Origin: Candidatus Ichthyocystis sparus
GTDB taxonomy: Bacteria > Pseudomonadota > Gammaproteobacteria > Burkholderiales > 2013Ark19i
Direction: 5' to 3'
DNA length: 53,245 nt
Assembly (NCBI RefSeq): GCF_900078745.1
Contig: NZ_FKII01000050.1
Coordinates: forward strand, 1 to 53,245
Shown: positions 51,606 to 53,245 of the stretch, one piece after another
Numbering within the stretch: position 1 is the stretch's first letter
How the letters are laid out: every line of letters begins with the position of its first letter
Translations under genes and position numbers: made by a program
The notes under the pieces: model-generated
Told to the model about the DNA's origin: nothing
The model's database searches: none
What the model saw: only the letters and a program-made list of their open reading frames with translations

Positions 51606-53245
51606 ATGTATCCTGTACCCGTGACTGGTAGTGCTGCTACTTTTAGTGGTCCTTCAGAGAGTGATGGTAAAGGGTGCATCGTACAGAGTGATGTTTCTAG
51701 TGTTGATTTGCAGCAAGTTGAGGCTTCTACTGTTACTACTTCACCCACCACTGTGGGTGGTGGGTTGAGTACTTGTGATGATATAGGCAAAGCTTCTACT
51801 TCCAGATATGGTATTGCTGCTGTTTCTTCTCCAGCCATTATTGCTGATCAGGATGTTTGTGATTTGCTGGGGGTTAAGTTACATCCTGATAGTGTTAAAA
51901 TAATTAACGATCTTCTTTCGAAAGCTGATGGACTATTTGGAATTTCTTACAAGAGTAGGTTAAGCGAACAATTTCCACCAAACGTGAGTGATAAACTTAC
52001 GAAGATCGGGCGGATTATTTGGTTTAATACTTATAAGGTACTGTGTAGGGCTAATTTTGTGCACAGATGTTTTTTTAAGTACTATGGCAAGCATATACCT
52101 GGTTTTATACATTCTCTTCCTAACATTAAAGTATTGTCCGATTCTCCTGACGGTGCTCTAGAGACCTTAACCGGAGATAGGTTGCTGAGTTTTTTATCGA
52201 GACTAGATTCCGCTATCCGCGGTAGGGCGGAGCGTATTTTTAGCTCTAGTTGGGATGAAGTATTTGACGGCATTTCTAGTACTCTAGAAGAGGAGCTTTT
52301 GGATGCTGTTAGTTGTGAAGATTTTATTGCTGTTCTCGACATTGCTGGTATTCCCTTAATAGCATTGTATTCAGCATCGCATTTGAAAGCACGATATTCC
52401 AAAACAAAGACAAATAGTAAGGATGTTGATAAGTGTAAATCATCAGGAGATGGATCTTCTTCTGCTCCTACTACAGAAGGAACAGAAAGAACGGAAGTAA
52501 CAGAAGGAAAATGCGCGAGTAGCAGTGGTGTTCCTGTTCATGTTTCTACTCATTCTGATACAGAAATTGTTTGTGCTACTGTTGGAGATGTGCAGTCCGT
52601 TATATATGTAGATTTGCTGGGCTTTAAGTTGCACCCTGATAGTCATGGACTAATTTCTAAGCTATTTCATGATGTTTGTGAATCTGCGCGCATGTCTTAT
52701 TCGTGTTCCATGGATAATTACCTCTTAACGGCTATGAGTAGTGAGCTCTCTACGGTTGGGCTAGCTATTTGGTGCAGGATGTATAGAGAATTGCATCTAT
52801 CTAGTTTTATAGCCAAGTGTCTGTGTATCTACCATTACAAGTACCGTCCTGATTTTGTACGTGCACTTCCTAATGTTAGAGTATTATCAAGTTCCTCTGA
52901 TTGTAAGCCAGTTCCATTAAGTGGAGGTATTTTATTAGGTTTTTTGTCGAATTTGGATTGTGCTATTGCCGAGAGAGTGGAGAATATATTTAAATCTCGG
53001 TGGGATGAAGCAACTAGTGGCGTTTTGTCCGAACTAGAAGGTGGATCATTGAGAGGTGTTTGTTGTGAGGATGTTATTAATGTTCTCGATGTTGCTGGTG
53101 TTCCTGTAGTAGCGCTTTCAGATTCAAAAAGACGTAAGGTAAAAGGGAAGTTATCAAGAGCAGCACTTTCAGATTTAAAGAGATGTAAGGTAAAAGGTAA
53201 GTTATCAAGAGCAGCTCTTTCAGATTTAAAAGGACGGATAGGTAC
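51606..53245 (+). CDS. Gene 12 (3' cut by window): divergent paralog with two A modules (at least 546 aa)
   Basis: Function unknown. ATG at 51606 follows GAGGG by six bases and starts MYPVPVTGSAATFSG, a shortened family leader with SSVDLQQVEAST. No KGKGPAPKR cluster and no module B are present. A1 is about 85-265 (DVCDLLGVKLHPDSVKI, FVHRCFFKYYGKHIPGFI, LTGDRLLSFLSRLD, SSWDEV, CEDFIAVLDIAGIPL). The linker is Thr/Glu/Ser-rich. A2 is about 335-505 (YVDLLGFKLHPDSHGLI, AIWCRMYRELHLSSFIAKC, CCEDVINVLDVAGVPVVAL). The reading frame then enters a basic 17-residue repeat and stays open at the window end. It keeps the A-A architecture at low identity, so it probably separated early from genes 1-9. Confidence 0.9.
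   Translation, partial: MYPVPVTGSAATFSGPSESDGKGCIVQSDVSSVDLQQVEASTVTTSPTTVGGGLSTCDDIGKASTSRYGIAAVSSPAIIADQDVCDLLGVKLHPDSVKIINDLLSKADGLFGISYKSRLSEQFPPNVSDKLTKIGRIIWFNTYKVLCRANFVHRCFFKYYGKHIPGFIHSLPNIKVLSDSPDGALETLTGDRLLSFLSRLDSAIRGRAERIFSSSWDEVFDGISSTLEEELLDAVSCEDFIAVLDIAGIPLIALYSASHLKARYSKTKTNSKDVDKCKSSGDGSSSAPTTEGTERTEVTEGKCASSSGVPVHVSTHSDTEIVCATVGDVQSVIYVDLLGFKLHPDSHGLISKLFHDVCESARMSYSCSMDNYLLTAMSSELSTVGLAIWCRMYRELHLSSFIAKCLCIYHYKYRPDFVRALPNVRVLSSSSDCKPVPLSGGILLGFLSNLDCAIAERVENIFKSRWDEATSGVLSELEGGSLRGVCCEDVINVLDVAGVPVVALSDSKRRKVKGKLSRAALSDLKRCKVKGKLSRAALSDLKGRIG
53112..53245 (+). repeat. 51-bp tandem repeat encoding a basic 17-aa unit in gene 12
   Basis: Units start at 53112, 53163 and 53214 (the third cut by the window). 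The unit reads ALSDLKR(R/C)KVKGKLSRA. It places repeated Lys/Arg clusters near the C-terminal side, where other members have a terminal KRKRKKK run. Confidence 0.88.

Overview
The window looks like part of an obligate intracellular alphaproteobacterium of the Rickettsiales, most likely Anaplasmataceae and perhaps Ehrlichia. The evidence is indirect. Genes have bacterial ribosome-binding sites (AAGGAG-type) and frequent GTG starts. Intergenic regions are long. In-frame minisatellites and Ser/Thr-rich proteins are common. The spacer at 42.5-45.1 kb is very AT-rich, and the coding strand is strongly G+T biased. No rRNA, tRNA or housekeeping gene is present to fix the taxonomy. From memory, the uncharacterised Ehrlichia domain family DUF3514 is a candidate name for these proteins; this is untested.

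Almost the whole 53 kb is one same-strand tandem array of a single paralogous family: 12 open genes (the last cut by the window edge) and 6 decayed copies. A typical member has five parts. (i) A leader beginning NPVTGVGGASS with conserved DQxD..GLQQVQ, then a Thr/Ala/Ser stretch and a basic KGKGPAPKR-like cluster. (ii) Module B, about 145 residues, opening ECCGFxVxxxDLLxLRxME. (iii) A low-complexity Ala/Pro/Thr/Arg linker. (iv) Two copies of module A (A1 and A2, about 170-180 residues each), opening VDLFGFxVLPE and including CAWL, MLYKT and a late W. (v) A tail with KKSFMSRY, a Ser-rich stretch, RLAALLNRGLPPSPPP and a terminal run such as GKRKRKKKS. No member shows an N-terminal signal peptide or transmembrane segment.

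Layout: gene 1 (350-4528; Ala-rich repeats instead of B), pseudogene 1 (5169-7764), gene 2 (8352-10415; no B), gene 3 (11004-13952), pseudogene 2 (14579-16240), gene 4 (16731-19400), pseudogene 3 (19633-20597), gene 5 (21039-23639), gene 6 (24267-27008; three B, no A), pseudogene 4 (27160-29086), gene 7 (29636-32674; two minisatellites), pseudogene 5 (33294-33975), gene 8 (34456-37062; nine-G tract at its ribosome-binding site), pseudogene 6 (37690-39120), gene 9 (39811-42519), an AT-rich spacer, gene 10 (45147-47453; one B, one A, tail lost), gene 11 (48405-50201; very divergent), and gene 12 (51606 to the edge; two divergent A modules). Most spacers in the first 42.5 kb are copies of one roughly 600-bp non-coding cassette, so the duplicating unit was gene plus flanks.

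Working hypothesis (inference): a rapidly diversifying family of host-directed proteins. The arginine/lysine C-terminus would suit type IV secretion, and the two basic clusters would suit nuclear import in the host cell. Diversity arises by module loss and gain, repeat expansion, gene conversion (a 969-bp exact repeat 23.1 kb apart) and possibly slippage at the poly-G tract. The function is unknown and nothing here assigns an enzymatic activity.
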